Positions 63,663 through 64,000 of a DNA stretch of 64,000 nucleotides are shown here, piece by piece. The first letter of the stretch is position 1; every line of letters starts with the position of its first letter. A program made the position numbers and the translations under genes. Origin of the DNA: Comamonadaceae bacterium (GTDB lineage: Bacteria; Pseudomonadota; Gammaproteobacteria; Burkholderiales; Burkholderiaceae_C); the NCBI GenBank assembly GCA_009996515.1, contig JAACZV010000003.1, positions 62,001 through 126,000 on the forward strand. Reading direction: 5' to 3'. The notes under the pieces are model-generated. The model had not been told where the DNA came from and searched no databases. It worked only from the letters and a program-made list of their open reading frames with translations.

Positions 63663-64000
63663 ATGACTCTTCCCGCGCTTCGAATCGGCGAGGGCTGGGA
63701 CACCCACCAGCTCGTCACCGGCCGGCCGCTGATCCTCGGCGGCGTCACCATCCCCCATACGCACGGCCTGCTGGGCCATTCGGACGCGGACGCGCTCGCG
63801 CATGCGATCACCGATGCGCTGCTGGGCGCCGCGGCGCTGGGCGACATCGGCAAGCTCTTTCCCGACACGGCGGCCGAGTTCAAGGGCGCGGACTCCATGC
63901 TGCTGCTGGACCAGGCCTACCGCCGCGTGCGCGAGGCGGGCTGGCGGCTGGTCAACCTGGACAGCACCATCGTCGCCCAGGCGCCCAAGATGGCGCCGCA
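63663..64000 (+). CDS. ispF: 2-C-methyl-D-erythritol 2,4-cyclodiphosphate synthase (3' end outside window)
   Basis: The frame from the ATG at 63663 is open to the window end (112 codons). It contains the metal-binding DTH motif (GEGWDTHQL), [31 protein letters not shown] and [11 protein letters not shown], all typical of IspF, which closes the MEP cyclodiphosphate. The C-terminal third lies beyond the window. The gene follows the divergent patatin-like gene by 36 bases. Confidence 0.93.
   Translation, partial: MTLPALRIGEGWDTHQLVTGRPLILGGVTIPHTHGLLGHSDADALAHAITDALLGAAALGDIGKLFPDTAAEFKGADSMLLLDQAYRRVREAGWRLVNLDSTIVAQAPKMAP

Overview
The window is a stretch of bacterial chromosome from a very GC-rich (about 70% by eye) betaproteobacterium, most likely a Burkholderiales member of the Roseateles/Mitsuaria/Rubrivivax type. 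This rests on the third-position GC bias, the hom-thrC-moeA-moaD...moaE...clpB gene order typical of Burkholderiales, and housekeeping proteins of betaproteobacterial character (AlaA, NadA/NadB, Mfd, IspD/IspF). The genus call is inference. I found no rRNA, tRNA, CRISPR array, transposase, integrase or plasmid/phage replication gene.

Layout. 1-10 kb: a gene tail, a serine hydrolase, a DUF2785 protein, an LldD-type oxidase, a LysR regulator with a Sel1-repeat protein, a small translationally coupled ECF sigma unit (DUF6249 protein, sigma factor, small membrane protein), a CAP-domain lipoprotein and a VOC protein. 8-15 kb: a Pol IV gene coupled to a nuclease-helicase behind a LexA-like palindrome, then YidB-like, PIN-PhoH, Bcp and Mth938-like genes. 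15-31 kb: alaA, hom, thrC, moeA, moaD, moaE, crcB and clpB. Between moaD and moaE sits a 6.5 kb block of polyamine and membrane genes: speD on the plus strand, facing a minus-strand operon of an SPFH-SHOCT protein, a DUF4178 protein, a DUF350 protein, a membrane-anchored spermidine-synthase-like protein and a Tat-lipoprotein FAD oxidoreductase. This is the best candidate in the window for a poorly described system. 31-37 kb: DUF2804 and fatty-acid-hydroxylase genes, nadB and nadA flanking a ComFB-like gene, and a secreted protein with three tandem domains. 37-40.6 kb: a divergent AraC/MFS pair and an AI-2E family transporter.

40.6-42.1 kb is the one clearly foreign-looking spot. A lower-GC gene for a possible HEPN-domain protein lies between a decayed, truncated copy of the promoter and 5' end of a thiamine-diphosphate enzyme gene and the intact copy of that gene. 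43.7-49 kb holds an S4 protein, a periplasmic solute-binding protein, serB and mfd. 49-57 kb holds a DUF885 hydrolase and an alpha-ketoglutarate permease gene with a good sigma-54 promoter, followed directly by a DctB/DctD (MifS/MifR-like) two-component system. 56-64 kb holds a short RlmN-like radical SAM enzyme, a class II aldolase-family gene with its ribosome-binding site in a hairpin, an acetyl/succinyl-CoA transferase, a bestrophin-like channel, ispD, a patatin-type outer-membrane autotransporter on the opposite strand, and the start of ispF, cut by the window edge.

Genes are tightly packed. Many neighbours share stop and start codons (ATGA, GTGA, TTGA, TGATG), and this was used to choose several non-ATG starts. 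No gene-free stretch exceeds 300 bases; the longest (40610-40869) holds the truncated gene copy.
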